Below, piece after piece: positions 1 to 9,481 of a DNA stretch of 64,000 bases (its first letter is position 1; every line of letters begins with the position of its first letter). The stretch comes from Fimbriimonas ginsengisoli Gsoil 348 (GTDB lineage: Bacteria; Armatimonadota; Fimbriimonadia; Fimbriimonadales; Fimbriimonadaceae): positions 310,001 through 374,000 of the forward strand of contig CAMCVK010000002.1 in assembly GCA_945881865.1 (NCBI GenBank). Direction: 5' to 3'. The notes below the pieces were generated by a model. It saw nothing but the letters and a program-made list of their open reading frames with translations, was not told the DNA's origin and made no database searches. A program made the translations under genes and the position numbers.

Positions 1-2
1 TC

Positions 3-80
3 ATTCAACTGACCTTTTCGGTGCCTCGCGGCGTCGAACCAACAAGCGCATCGCTTACCGCCGAAACATTGGCCCCTTAA
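3..80 (+). CDS. C-terminal end of an unidentified gene (partial)
   Basis: An open frame runs in from the left edge and stops at TAA (78-80), six bases before the IscA-type gene. It encodes about 25 residues ending in ETLAP. The other forward frames also contain little constraint, so the call rests on the open frame and the tidy spacing to the next gene. No family can be assigned from so short a tail. It could equally be non-coding. Confidence 0.3.
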   Translation: MQLTFSVPRGVEPTSASLTAETLAP

Positions 81-86
81 ACCGAA

Positions 87-449
87 ATGGAAACCGAACT
101 TTCCCCATTCCCGATTACGCTCACCCCCGCCGCCGTTGGCCAGGTGAAGCGCATGATGACGAAGCAGGCCAAGACCGGCGCTGCGCTTCGGCTTGGTGTG
201 AAAGGCGGCGGATGCAGCGGGTTTGAATACGTGATTCGCTTCGAAGAGATCGCGAAGCCGATCGACCTGCGGACCGAGATCGACGGGCTTACGGTTCTAT
301 GCGATGCGAAGTCGGCGGTCTACTTGCAGGGCGCGACGTTCGATTACACCGGCAATCTGATCGGCGGCGGCTTCAAATTCACGAACCCCAACGTGGCGCG
401 CAATTGCGGTTGCGGAACAAGTTTCTTTCCGAAAGAGATCGCGTCGTAA
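87..449 (+). CDS. IscA/ErpA-type iron-sulfur cluster carrier (HesB family)
   Basis: A 120-residue A-type carrier that would hold and pass Fe-S clusters to apoproteins in the cytoplasm. The three ligand cysteines of the family are visible: Cys43 in GGGCSGF, and Cys107 and Cys109 in the C-terminal CGCG. The conserved tail GGGFKFTNPN followed by CGCGTSF fits the family, and the length is typical. The ATG lies six bases after the preceding stop. No isc or suf genes are visible in the window, so whether it acts like ErpA, IscA or SufA cannot be decided. Confidence 0.93.
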   Translation: METELSPFPITLTPAAVGQVKRMMTKQAKTGAALRLGVKGGGCSGFEYVIRFEEIAKPIDLRTEIDGLTVLCDAKSAVYLQGATFDYTGNLIGGGFKFTNPNVARNCGCGTSFFPKEIAS

Positions 450-565
450 CGCAACTCGTTTCTTAACCTCGCCCGTGCGCGGAATGGTCCTAGGACTATG
501 CCTTTCGCACGTACACTAATGCAAACGAAACGCGACGGTGGTCCCGTCTCGTTTAGCGGGGAACA

Positions 566-2539
566 ATGATTCGAAGCACCGTAGCGATTTGCAAGGTATT
601 CACCGTCGGCATATGCCTTGCCGCGCTCGGCTCTTTTGCGGGAGCTGCCGACCCGCTTCGCATGGTGGTGACGTCGCTCTTCGAGAAGGTAATTCCGCAA
701 TCCCAGAGCCAGCCGATTCTCATTCAGCTGGAGAATGACGGCGCCGGTGCCCAGGGCGTACTTCGGCTCACCAGCGGCTCCTTCAGCGTCGAACAGGCAG
801 TTGACTTGCCTTCCGGGGCGAAAAAGAAGGTCGTGATGTACGTTCCGACCGACTACCAGGGAGTGAACGCCGTCCTCAGCACGAACCGTGGCGGCGTTCA
901 AAAAACGTTCAATCCTCCCTTCTCGTCGGACAATCAATCGCTCTTCCTGAACATTACCGATTCGCCCGGCGACATGGGCTTCCTTCAGCTCGCGATTCGG
1001 GCCCAGGGGAGCGTCCGCAACGTGGTGATTACGAAGGACGCCTACGTCGCGCCCGCGCTCGCCCCGACCCGCAGCGTTGGCTACAAGGGCTTTGCCGCCG
1101 TCATGCTGGGTAGCGGCAGCGAGCGGCTTTCGGACGAAGCGGTTGCTGCCCTCAAGATGTGGGCCCAGACCGGTGGTCACATCGTTTTCGTCGGCGGCGC
1201 GTCCGATCCGGTGCTGAGTGATGCCCGCTGGACCGACGCCCTGCCAATTAAGGACGCAAGGGTGAAGACCATCCCGCAGGCCACGTACTTGGCCGATTTG
1301 TCCGCCGAAGAAGCCCCCGGCCCGATCTCGGTGGTCGCGGGCACGCCGCTGCCGGGCGTCACCACCCTCGGCGACGACGAGAAATACGCGTTCAAGCGAC
1401 GCTACGGAGTTGGCGCCATCACGCTGTTGACCTTGAATCCAACGGAGGCACCGTACAATCGCTGGGTCGGCAACCGACGGGCTTTCCTTCGCCTGGTCGA
1501 TCAATACGACGTTGGTCGCTCAACGTCGTACATCGGCGGCAGCGGCGTTGAAGTATCTTCGATGGGGAGCGGTTCGCTCACAACTTTTACGAGAACGACG
1601 CCTCCTCCAATGAGTCCCGCAGGGGTGCCTCAGGCCTACGCGGACGCCGACCCGTTCAGCACGAAACTGCCGGACGGCTCTTTCTTTGTCGGGATCCTGG
1701 TGGGTTACTTGGTGCTCGTCATCCCGGTCAACTTCCTCATCCTGAAGAAAATGAAGCGGGGCGAGTTGGCCTGGATCACCGCTCCCGTCCTTAGTCTGGG
1801 CTTCTCGATCTTCCTCTTTCAGTCGGCCCAAAGCCTTTACAAAGCCGAAGCCTCGGTCGCCAGCCAGGGCGTCGTCATTTTCCGGCAGGGGTCACCGGAT
1901 TCGTTCTTTGTCGGCCAATCCCAGCTCTTCATCCCACGCAGCGGCGGCTACAACCTCAAGCTGCGGGGCGTTGAAGCAATCACGAATGGCGGCGGAGTTG
2001 ACGAGTACTCGTACTCCTACGGGCAGGACTCGGGCGAACCCATTTTCACCGTAGATAACGGTATCGAGCTCGAAGTCCCGAATCTACGCGTGAACAACCT
2101 CGCCTTCCGGCAGCTCACCGTTTGGCAGCGACTCGCGATGAAACCGCCGGTGAATATTCAGGCGGTACCGGCAAATGACGGTCGAGTTGAAGTTCGCATC
2201 GCCAACACCGGCCCGTACGACCTGCGGGAACTCACGGTAAACGTTGCCGGCCAGATCGAAACGGTCAAGAGCATTCCGGCCGGAAAATCGCATATTTACC
2301 GAATCGCGGATGTTCGGCCCAGCCGAGGGGTGAACCTTCCTAACGGCGGCAAGGACTTCGCCCAGGCAAGGCTCATCGACAACCGCGGCATTCAGTTGCA
2401 GGCCGATATGAGCGAATTTGAGCCCGGGCCGAAGCTCGGTAAGACCGTCGAGGCGCGGCAAGCGATTCGGTTGAACTACTTCGTGGATGGGACCGACCTT
2501 CCGGCGCTTCAGTCACTGCGTGGCGGGGGCCGACCGTGA
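566..2539 (+). CDS. Exported membrane-anchored protein heading the ABC/MoxR/VWA operon
   Basis: 657 residues. A signal peptide covers about residues 1-27, with likely cleavage after AGA. A large outside domain follows, then two membrane helices at about 372-393 and 400-420, then a further soluble domain of about 230 residues. Residues about 175-212 (SERLSDEAVAALKMWAQTGG, then HIVFVGGAS) look like the glutamine-amidotransferase-like fold found in proteins of such operons, without an obvious catalytic cysteine. GGGGA precedes the ATG as a plausible ribosome site. The next gene starts inside its stop codon (GTGA), so the two are probably translationally coupled. No family name can be assigned with confidence; a role in building or sensing the envelope is inferred from the operon. 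Confidence 0.85.
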   Translation: MIRSTVAICKVFTVGICLAALGSFAGAADPLRMVVTSLFEKVIPQSQSQPILIQLENDGAGAQGVLRLTSGSFSVEQAVDLPSGAKKKVVMYVPTDYQGVNAVLSTNRGGVQKTFNPPFSSDNQSLFLNITDSPGDMGFLQLAIRAQGSVRNVVITKDAYVAPALAPTRSVGYKGFAAVMLGSGSERLSDEAVAALKMWAQTGGHIVFVGGASDPVLSDARWTDALPIKDARVKTIPQATYLADLSAEEAPGPISVVAGTPLPGVTTLGDDEKYAFKRRYGVGAITLLTLNPTEAPYNRWVGNRRAFLRLVDQYDVGRSTSYIGGSGVEVSSMGSGSLTTFTRTTPPPMSPAGVPQAYADADPFSTKLPDGSFFVGILVGYLVLVIPVNFLILKKMKRGELAWITAPVLSLGFSIFLFQSAQSLYKAEASVASQGVVIFRQGSPDSFFVGQSQLFIPRSGGYNLKLRGVEAITNGGGVDEYSYSYGQDSGEPIFTVDNGIELEVPNLRVNNLAFRQLTVWQRLAMKPPVNIQAVPANDGRVEVRIANTGPYDLRELTVNVAGQIETVKSIPAGKSHIYRIADVRPSRGVNLPNGGKDFAQARLIDNRGIQLQADMSEFEPGPKLGKTVEARQAIRLNYFVDGTDLPALQSLRGGGRP

Positions 2540-3459
2540 ACCGACCGGTGACGCCGCCGGTTCGCACTCCCAGTACGTTTCAGCAACGGTTCGACGAGCT
2601 CATCACCTCGAACCCAATGATGATCGAGGTCACCCGGTTCAAGCGAAAGTTTTTAAGTGTGAGCAGCAATAACACGGTAAACATCGCGGTTTTGATGCTC
2701 TTCGGGGTGGTCTATCTGGCCATCCTGGCCCTTGTGTTCTCCGCGAACGGCTACCTGCAGCCCAGCATTCTGGTCAATCTCCAGTTGGTCTTGGTCTGTT
2801 TTCTGGTTCCTTCGATGTTCCACGGCACCATCGCGGGCGAGCGCGAGCGACGGAGTTGGGACCTCCTGCTGGTAGCGCCGATCTCGAAAGCCCAGATCGT
2901 GGTTGGCAAGTTTTTTGCCGCCGTCGCAACGCTGTTCGTCGCGATCGGGGCATGCGCGCTGCCGATTAGCATTGCGGCCGCGATGTATGCGGGACGTAAC
3001 CCGGACATTGCTCGGTTCAACCCGGTTGGGGTGGTGTTAGCGCAACAGGTTATGGTCTTCGCTTTCGGTGTTGCTCTTGCCGCGTTCACGATCCTGTTCT
3101 CGGCCCGGGTGCGGCGCGGGCTTACTGCCCTGGGCGTGGTATTTGGCCTCGAAACGCTGTTCCTAGTCGTTGTGCCCATCTTCGTTGGCCTAATGGTCGC
3201 GGGCAGTAACGGACCGGACAACGTGCTGATGGACTTCACCTTCTTTTTGCATCCGTTCTACACGTTAGACAAAATGCAGCCTAAGTGGCAAAGCTCCTAC
3301 GAACAGGTGCAAACCTTTTCGCCTTGGATGTGGGGCACTCCGCAAATTCTGATCTACCTGGGCATGGCGGTGGTGTTTCTTCAGTGGGCCATCGCGACGC
3401 TGTACTATGCCGAAAACGACGTGAAGTTCATTCCCGACAAGAAGAAAGTTGATGCTTGA
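2536..3459 (+). CDS. ABC-2 type transporter permease
   Basis: 307 residues beginning at GTG, which overlaps the previous stop by four bases. About six hydrophobic segments are seen after a soluble N-terminus. The phrase GERERRSWDLLLVAPIS at roughly residues 95-112 matches the conserved cytoplasmic motif of ABC-2 permeases (E-R-x-x-x-T/S-x-x-L-L-x-x-P-x-S). It pairs with the ATPase that starts at 3452 and with the second permease at 4383, in the manner of gliding-motility (GldA/GldF) or NatAB-type exporters. Substrate unknown. Confidence 0.92.
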   Translation: MNRPVTPPVRTPSTFQQRFDELITSNPMMIEVTRFKRKFLSVSSNNTVNIAVLMLFGVVYLAILALVFSANGYLQPSILVNLQLVLVCFLVPSMFHGTIAGERERRSWDLLLVAPISKAQIVVGKFFAAVATLFVAIGACALPISIAAAMYAGRNPDIARFNPVGVVLAQQVMVFAFGVALAAFTILFSARVRRGLTALGVVFGLETLFLVVVPIFVGLMVAGSNGPDNVLMDFTFFLHPFYTLDKMQPKWQSSYEQVQTFSPWMWGTPQILIYLGMAVVFLQWAIATLYYAENDVKFIPDKKKVDA

Positions 3460-4381
3460 AGTAAAAAACCTCCGAAAAGAATACGGTCCGCTGACGGCCG
3501 TAAAGGGCATCTCTTTCTCGCTGAAGCCGGGAGACATCTTCGGCTTCATCGGGTCGAACGGTGCCGGCAAAACGACCACCATCCGAATGATTAGCACCCT
3601 ACTGGAGCCGACCTCCGGAACGGCGGTGCTAAACGGCGCGGACATCATCGCAAACCCGATGGACGTGCGACGGATGATCGGCTACATGCCGGACTTCTTC
3701 GGTCTCTACGACGACGTGAAAGTCTGGGAGTATCTCGACTTTTTCGCCGCAATCTACCGCGTTCCGTCCGGCCAGCGGCACGACATCATCACGAACGTGC
3801 TGGAGCTAACGGACCTCACCGTGAAGAAGGACGCGTTCGTGCAGTCGCTCAGCCGTGGAATGCAGCAGCGCCTCTGCCTTGCGAGATGTTTGGTCCACGA
3901 CCCCGCTCTGCTCCTGCTGGACGAACCGGCAAGCGGCTTAGATCCGCGTGCCCGCGCTGACCTAAAGGAGCTGATTGCTGAACTTGGTCGAATGGGCAAG
4001 ATCGTCATCGTTTCCTCGCACATTCTTCCGGAGCTTGCTGACTTCTGCAACTGCGTCGGCATCATTGAGCGCGGCGAACTGCTCGCATTTGGCACGGTAG
4101 ATGACGTCGTGCGTGGCATCCAACCGACCCGCGAACTCGAAATTCGTGTCCTTGCCGATGCGCCGAACGCCGCCCGCGCCGTTAGCGCGATGAACGGCGT
4201 GCATGAAGTGCGCTCAACCGGCGAAGATACGGTTCGCGTTGAGTTTAGCGGCACCCTGGAGGGACAAGCCGACATCATCGACAAGCTCGTTCGCGATGGC
4301 TACCGCGTGGTTGGACTGCGCGAGCAGCAGGCGGATCTTGAAGACGTCTTCCTACGACTGACAACCGGAGCGGTTAATTAA
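3452..4381 (+). CDS. ABC transporter ATP-binding protein (GldA/NatA-like)
   Basis: 309 residues. ATG at 3452 is chosen over a TTG three bases upstream; the gene overlaps the permease end by eight bases. Walker A is GSNGAGKTT near residue 35, the signature LSRGMQQRL near 132, and Walker B LLLLDEP near 153, followed by the D-loop SGLDPRAR. A C-terminal extension of about 90 residues is typical of drug/lipid or gliding-type ABC-2 ATPases. It would power the two flanking permeases. The next gene starts one base after its stop. Confidence 0.95.
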   Translation: MLEVKNLRKEYGPLTAVKGISFSLKPGDIFGFIGSNGAGKTTTIRMISTLLEPTSGTAVLNGADIIANPMDVRRMIGYMPDFFGLYDDVKVWEYLDFFAAIYRVPSGQRHDIITNVLELTDLTVKKDAFVQSLSRGMQQRLCLARCLVHDPALLLLDEPASGLDPRARADLKELIAELGRMGKIVIVSSHILPELADFCNCVGIIERGELLAFGTVDDVVRGIQPTRELEIRVLADAPNAARAVSAMNGVHEVRSTGEDTVRVEFSGTLEGQADIIDKLVRDGYRVVGLREQQADLEDVFLRLTTGAVN

Positions 4382-4382
4382 T

Positions 4383-5933
4383 ATGGCGATAACAGCTTGG
4401 ATAACTGAGTTTCGCGACACGTACTTCGCGAACGCAACCTCTCGGCGAGACTTTCGCGTTCAGATGCGCGGCAGCCGGTCGGCCATCCTCTTTGGCTGCT
4501 ACCTTTCCGCCTTGGTTGCGGTGGCGACGATCTATTACTCCGGCTCGAACATTGGGCAGGTCCAGTCCGTCGTCGAAGCGCAACGAGCCCTGACGGAGTT
4601 CTACGCGACGATGATGCGCGTTCTGGCGATTCTTGTCGTCCTCATCACCCCGGCGCTATCCGCGAGCACCATCTCGGCGGAGCGCGCCCGGCAATCCCTG
4701 GACCTCCTCTTCTCCGCACCCGTTTCTCCTCGCTACTACCTTGTAGGCAAGGTCATCAGCAGTTATCGATACACGTGGATGCTTCTCATCCTTGCCTTGC
4801 CCATCACCGCCGCGGCCGTGGTCCTCGGTGGAGCGGCGTGGGCGGACGTTTTGAACGCCTACCTGCTGCTCTCCTTCCACGCGCTTTTGTTTACGACGTT
4901 TGCGCTCCTGATGAGTGCCGTCGCGCCAAAGCCGGTGACTGCAATCGTGTGGAGCTACGTCGGCGTCGGCCTTTACGTTCTGTTCACGACCGCCTTCGGC
5001 GGGTTCGCAACGTTTTCCCGGGGTTCCACCGACGAACTGCCGGTGATCTCCACGCTGAGCCCGTTTTTTGTTGCTGAGAACGCGTCGTCGTACTCCTTGA
5101 TTGCCGGAATCAACGTTCCGAACTGGATCCTCACCGGGCTGCTTGTTCTGGCCGCATGCAAGTTTATGCTTTTGGGCGCGGCCGTACGGCTGGAACCAGG
5201 CCAACCCAAACATGTGCGGTCGCTACGGGCGCATGCGCTCGCTTACTGGTTCGCGCTTGCGCTGCTCAGCGGATTTAGCGCCACGTCGGGCGGATTCTTC
5301 GGCACGACCATATCGGCGGTGCAGCTCGGCGCAGCCACATTTGCCATGGGGCTCGTGCTGTTGCTGTTTCTGCCAGGAATCGTCACCTACGGCTTCGATG
5401 ACGGTCGGCGGCACTACCCAGACGGCATATTCAGGTTCAAGAAGATGCTCACCGCACAGCCGAGTGGCAGCTTGCCCTTCGTCCTCACGTTCTTTACGAC
5501 GTCAATTGTGGGCGTGGTGATTGGACAAGCGGCCGCCGGAAGAGCTCCCAGTACCGACCTGATTCCTTGGGTGATTTTCGGCCTCGGCTTCTGGTCGCTG
5601 CTATGGGCTTTGGGCCGACTCGCTTCGAGCGCATTACTCGGCGTTAAGTCCGCCCGGTCGGTCCTAAGCGGCATCATTGGCACGGTCGTTTTGCTGCCGG
5701 TCGGAATCATTCCGGCGCTCCACACCGCCCTCGGCATCAACTGGCCTGCGAACCTCTGGATGTTCTGGATTCTTGGCCCTATCATCGACCCGAAGACGTA
5801 CGGAATCACGCCGGTACTCTACGGCGGCGGCTACCTGCTGCTCGCCACCTTCATTCTCATCGCCGCCGAGGCCAGCCTAAAGAAGCGGATGCTTCGCGTA
5901 CGACTACCCCATGGATATTCAGCAACAACTTAA
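4383..5933 (+). CDS. ABC-2 type transporter permease, long form
   Basis: 516 residues with about twelve hydrophobic segments. The N-terminal half is a recognisable ABC-2 permease: residues about 95-120 contain SAERARQSLDLLFSAPVSPR, the same cytoplasmic motif as in the permease at 2536. The C-terminal half adds more membrane helices with no motif I recognise. Two unequal permeases with one ATPase resembles GldF/GldG-style transporters. The coiled-coil gene starts 23 bases before its stop, a sign of coupled translation. Confidence 0.9.
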   Translation: MAITAWITEFRDTYFANATSRRDFRVQMRGSRSAILFGCYLSALVAVATIYYSGSNIGQVQSVVEAQRALTEFYATMMRVLAILVVLITPALSASTISAERARQSLDLLFSAPVSPRYYLVGKVISSYRYTWMLLILALPITAAAVVLGGAAWADVLNAYLLLSFHALLFTTFALLMSAVAPKPVTAIVWSYVGVGLYVLFTTAFGGFATFSRGSTDELPVISTLSPFFVAENASSYSLIAGINVPNWILTGLLVLAACKFMLLGAAVRLEPGQPKHVRSLRAHALAYWFALALLSGFSATSGGFFGTTISAVQLGAATFAMGLVLLLFLPGIVTYGFDDGRRHYPDGIFRFKKMLTAQPSGSLPFVLTFFTTSIVGVVIGQAAAGRAPSTDLIPWVIFGLGFWSLLWALGRLASSALLGVKSARSVLSGIIGTVVLLPVGIIPALHTALGINWPANLWMFWILGPIIDPKTYGITPVLYGGGYLLLATFILIAAEASLKKRMLRVRLPHGYSATT

Positions 5934-7584
5934 ACGCTTCGAGCGCCGGGTCCGCCTGATGCGCGGATGGAAAGGCTTTGCCATCGGGGCGAGCCTGGCG
6001 GCGGCGGTCGCGCTCATATGGGCCGTGCTGGACTGGGCGAACCTGGCACCTGCGAGCGCCTTCGATCTCGGACTCATCGTCGCCTTGGGGGCGATCGTGG
6101 GCGGGGTGATTGGGTTCCTTCAGCCGGTCCCGGCAAAAACCTTGGGCGACTCGATCGACCGACGTGCCGGACTCGACAACCGACTCGGTACCGCGTTGGA
6201 AGGCAATCCGGCCGACGACGCCTTTGCCGAACCGCAGCGGGCCGATGCCCAAGCCAAGCTCGGCGGCATCCGGGCCAAAGACCTGTTTCCGTTCCGATTC
6301 GGTCGCCCGCAGTTTGCCGCCGTTACGCTTTCGGCGTTGGTCGCGGCGGTGTTCCTTTTGGGGAACACGCCGCTGCTTCTGAGCCCGGAGCAGAAGCAAG
6401 CGCGGAAAGAAATGAAGGCCGAAAGCGCCCGGGTCGAGAAAGTTCGGCGCGAGAACCTCGAGAACCCGAAGGATGCCCCCGGCATGTCGGAGGAAGAGAA
6501 GCGGCTCGCCGATGAGATGCGACGCCTGGAGCGTGAACTCGAACGGGCGAAAATGTCGCCCGAAGAGGCCATGCAGAAGGCGAACAACATCGCGAACGAG
6601 GCCGACAAACTTTCGCTCAAGGCAAACGAAGATGCCCAAAAGCAGCTTGCCACGGCAAGCGAAGCCATGGAGCAGATGAAGGCGGACGCGCTGAAGCAAG
6701 CCGGTCTTCCGCCGATGCCGAGCGGCATGACCGAGATGTCGCCCGAGCAGCGCAAAAACGCCCAGAAGGAAAACCAGAAACGGCAGAACGACCTAAAGGC
6801 GCAGATGGCCGCGCTGGAAAAACGGCTGGCCGAAATCAAAGAGCGACTGAAGTCGGACAAGCTGTCTAAAGCCGAGCGGGACCAGCTTGAGAAGGAACGC
6901 GCCGCGCTGGAGGCGCAGAAGAAAGCGCTAGAGAGCGAGCTTGCCGCCGCCAAGAAAGACGAATTGACGCTGAAGCTGAGCGCGGAAGCCCAGGCCGTCT
7001 TCGAAAAGATGGCCAAGAATCCGCTCTACCAAGAGCTGATGAAATTGCAGGCGAAGCTACAGGCGAACGCCGACGCCATGGCGAACGGCCAAAAGCCGAC
7101 CCTCACGGCCGAGGAGCGCCGGAAGATGCAAGAGGCGCTGGAAGCTTTCGCCCGAGAAATGAAGGACCAGAAGGCCATGGAGGCGTACCTCAAGGCGATG
7201 ATCGAGGCCCTCAAGAACGCCAAGACGGCGGGCAACTGCAAAAGCGTCGGCCTGGGGATTCGCCCGACGATGCCTGGAATCGGTGGCCCATCGAACGACA
7301 TTTGGGCAGGCGACAACAAGAAGATCAACAAGCTCGATAAGGGCGTCGAGGGCGGCGGCAAGACCTTCACCACCCAGGTGACGGGCTCGAAGCGCCCCAC
7401 CGGCGAATCGGACCCGTACATTGAGTTCAAAGCCCCGACGATGGTTGGTAACCGGTCGTCGATTCCCTACTCGAAGGTGCTGCCCAGCTACAAAAAGCGC
7501 GCCGAATCTGCTCTGAATCGGCAAGAGATTCCGAAGGAGTATCAGGGTCACGTGAAAGAGTATTTCAAGAGCCTCGGCCAGTAA
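5911..7584 (+). CDS. Membrane-anchored coiled-coil protein (DUF4175-like architecture)
   Basis: 557 residues. Two membrane helices lie at about 23-43 and 50-69 and a third at about 133-152. A very charged helical stretch of roughly 280 residues, rich in Lys, Glu, Ala, Gln and Met, then forms long coiled coils. The last 120 residues are less charged and Gly-rich. The layout of N-terminal helices followed by a low-complexity coiled coil recalls DUF4175/TIGR02302 proteins that accompany BatA-type genes, but this is resemblance of layout only. MoxR starts two bases after its stop. Probably a structural scaffold of the envelope complex encoded by the operon (inference). Confidence 0.82.
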   Translation: MDIQQQLKRFERRVRLMRGWKGFAIGASLAAAVALIWAVLDWANLAPASAFDLGLIVALGAIVGGVIGFLQPVPAKTLGDSIDRRAGLDNRLGTALEGNPADDAFAEPQRADAQAKLGGIRAKDLFPFRFGRPQFAAVTLSALVAAVFLLGNTPLLLSPEQKQARKEMKAESARVEKVRRENLENPKDAPGMSEEEKRLADEMRRLERELERAKMSPEEAMQKANNIANEADKLSLKANEDAQKQLATASEAMEQMKADALKQAGLPPMPSGMTEMSPEQRKNAQKENQKRQNDLKAQMAALEKRLAEIKERLKSDKLSKAERDQLEKERAALEAQKKALESELAAAKKDELTLKLSAEAQAVFEKMAKNPLYQELMKLQAKLQANADAMANGQKPTLTAEERRKMQEALEAFAREMKDQKAMEAYLKAMIEALKNAKTAGNCKSVGLGIRPTMPGIGGPSNDIWAGDNKKINKLDKGVEGGGKTFTTQVTGSKRPTGESDPYIEFKAPTMVGNRSSIPYSKVLPSYKKRAESALNRQEIPKEYQGHVKEYFKSLGQ

Positions 7585-7586
7585 TC

Positions 7587-8579
7587 ATGGACGCAACACA
7601 GCAAACCAAAAAATTCTCCGAAACGTTTCAGAAGGTCCGAACGGAGATCCAAAAGGTCATCGTCGGGCAGGATGACGTGGTCGAGAGCGTCCTCATCGGC
7701 TTGGCGTGCAACGGCCACGTGCTTCTGGAAGGAATGCCCGGCCTCGGAAAAACGCTGCTCGTCAAGTCATTGGCCCAGTCCCTCCGGCTGGACTTCAGCC
7801 GCATCCAGTTCACCCCGGACATGATGCCGGCGGACGTGACCGGTACCAACGTGCTGACCGACTCACGCGCGTTCGAGTTTCGCCGAGGGCCCATCTTTGC
7901 GAACTTGGTGCTGGCCGATGAAATCAACCGCGCCACGCCAAAAACGCAAAGCGCGATGCTTGAAGCGATGCAAGAGCGCAGCGTGACGGTCGGCGGCAAA
8001 CGGATGCCGCTCGCCGAGCCGTTCCTTGTGATGGCAACCCAGAACCCGGTAGAGCAAGAAGGTACGTACCCGCTGCCGGAAGCCCAGCTGGACAGGTTCC
8101 TGGTCAAGGTTTTGGTTCCGTTCCCGACCAAAGATGAGCTGCGCGAGGTTGTCCGGCGAACGACCGGGAACGAGCTCCAAGAGGCCCTGCCCGTCGCCGA
8201 GAAGGAGGACGTTTTGGAGATGCGCAAGACCCTGCGCCAGGTTCAAATCTCGGACGAGGTTCTCAACTTTGCCCTTTCGCTCGTGGTGGGCACGCATCCA
8301 ACTGGAGACGGATCGACCGACGTCGCCCGCAAGTACGCCCGCTACGGCGCGTCGCCGCGCGGCGCACAATCGCTGGTATCCGTCGCCAAGGCGCACGCCT
8401 TGCTTGGCGACCGGTTTAACGTCTCGAAGGAAGACATCAAGCGGTCGCTGAAGTCGGTTTTGCGGCATCGGATTCTGCTGAACTTCGAGGCGGAAGCGGA
8501 CGGAATGACGACAGACCAAGTGCTGGATCAGGTGCTGGCCTCCGTCGAAGCGAAAGATCGCGACCCGATCCGGGTTTAA
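7587..8579 (+). CDS. MoxR-family AAA+ ATPase
   Basis: 330 residues. Walker A is GMPGLGKTL near residue 49, Walker B LADEINRA near 110, then the MoxR hallmarks ATQNPVEQEGTYPLPEAQLD near 150 and the sensor-2 region TGDGSTDVARKYARYGASPR near 240. MoxR ATPases act as chaperones that insert metal or mature protein complexes, usually together with VWA-domain partners. Three such partners follow directly (8621, 9478, 11274). The start sits two bases after the coiled-coil gene. Confidence 0.97.
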   Translation: MDATQQTKKFSETFQKVRTEIQKVIVGQDDVVESVLIGLACNGHVLLEGMPGLGKTLLVKSLAQSLRLDFSRIQFTPDMMPADVTGTNVLTDSRAFEFRRGPIFANLVLADEINRATPKTQSAMLEAMQERSVTVGGKRMPLAEPFLVMATQNPVEQEGTYPLPEAQLDRFLVKVLVPFPTKDELREVVRRTTGNELQEALPVAEKEDVLEMRKTLRQVQISDEVLNFALSLVVGTHPTGDGSTDVARKYARYGASPRGAQSLVSVAKAHALLGDRFNVSKEDIKRSLKSVLRHRILLNFEAEADGMTTDQVLDQVLASVEAKDRDPIRV

Positions 8580-8620
8580 GCCATCCCCATGCGCAACCTT
8601 CGCCCACGTGGAGCCAAACC

Positions 8621-9481
8621 ATGCTGAGCCCGCGTGAGCTGCGCGCGCTTGGCGGGTTTCGTCTCGCCCCGCGAAAGTCGTTTCCGGGCAAGGTGCGGGG
8701 CGAGCGGCTGACCAGTCGACGCGGCCTCAGCATCGAGTTCGCCGACTATCGCGAGTACGCGGAAGGCGACGACCTGCGGCACCTCGACTGGAACGTGCTC
8801 GCCCGGCTCGAAACGCCGGTCATGCGGACCTACCGCGACGAGGAGGATCTTGCCGTCCACATTCGGCTGGACGCCAGCCCGAGCATGTCGTTTGGTGAGC
8901 CAAGCAAGCTCGATTACGCCCGCCGACTCGCGATGGCGGTCGGCGTGATGGGCTTGATCGGCGGCGATGCGGTATCGATTCGGCCGCTTGGCGACACCCG
9001 GCGGTTTCCTCCACTTCGCGGCCGGGCGTCCTATCTGCGGCTTCAGGAAGGAATCACCGCCACCGATGAGCGCGCCTCCGAAGGCTTCGCTCGGGACGTC
9101 CGGACTCTCGCGTCAACCAGCATTTCTACTGGCCTAGTCATCATCATCTCCGATGCACTCGACCCGGACGCGGCGGCGGCGTTGAACCTGCTTGGCGGAC
9201 GCGGCCACGAAGTCTGGCTGCTGCAGACCCTAAGCGCGGTCGAAATCGACCCCGACCTGGAGGGCGACCTCCGATTGATCGACGCGGAGAGCGGTGCCGA
9301 AGTCGAGATCACGGCGAACTCAGAAGCGATCGCCCGCTACCGCGAGAACCTACGTGCCCACAACGAAGGGCTGGCGAGTGCCGTGCGGCGCATTGGCGGA
9401 AGGTTTGCGAGCGTGGCCGTCGGAACCCCGCTTGAGGACGTCGTGCAAAAGACCATGCGAAGGGAGGGCTGGCTCCGATGA
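8621..9481 (+). CDS. DUF58 domain protein with VWA-like fold
   Basis: 286 residues. The DUF58 signature is clear at about 36-65: EFADYREYAEGDDLRHLDWN. An incomplete MIDAS motif DASPSM near residue 84 fits the VWA-like core, with no membrane helix seen. DUF58 proteins nearly always follow moxR and are thought to be its adaptor or substrate. The gene is separated from moxR by 41 bases, the widest gap in the operon, with GGAG ahead of the ATG. The following gene overlaps by four bases (ATGA). Confidence 0.95.
   Translation: MLSPRELRALGGFRLAPRKSFPGKVRGERLTSRRGLSIEFADYREYAEGDDLRHLDWNVLARLETPVMRTYRDEEDLAVHIRLDASPSMSFGEPSKLDYARRLAMAVGVMGLIGGDAVSIRPLGDTRRFPPLRGRASYLRLQEGITATDERASEGFARDVRTLASTSISTGLVIIISDALDPDAAAALNLLGGRGHEVWLLQTLSAVEIDPDLEGDLRLIDAESGAEVEITANSEAIARYRENLRAHNEGLASAVRRIGGRFASVAVGTPLEDVVQKTMRREGWLR

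Noticed and set aside
344-1504. 386-residue minus-strand open frame opposite the first exported protein
   Set aside because: Arg/Gly-rich with no motif, and fully antisense to a gene with a signal peptide and operon context; an effect of GC-rich third codon positions.
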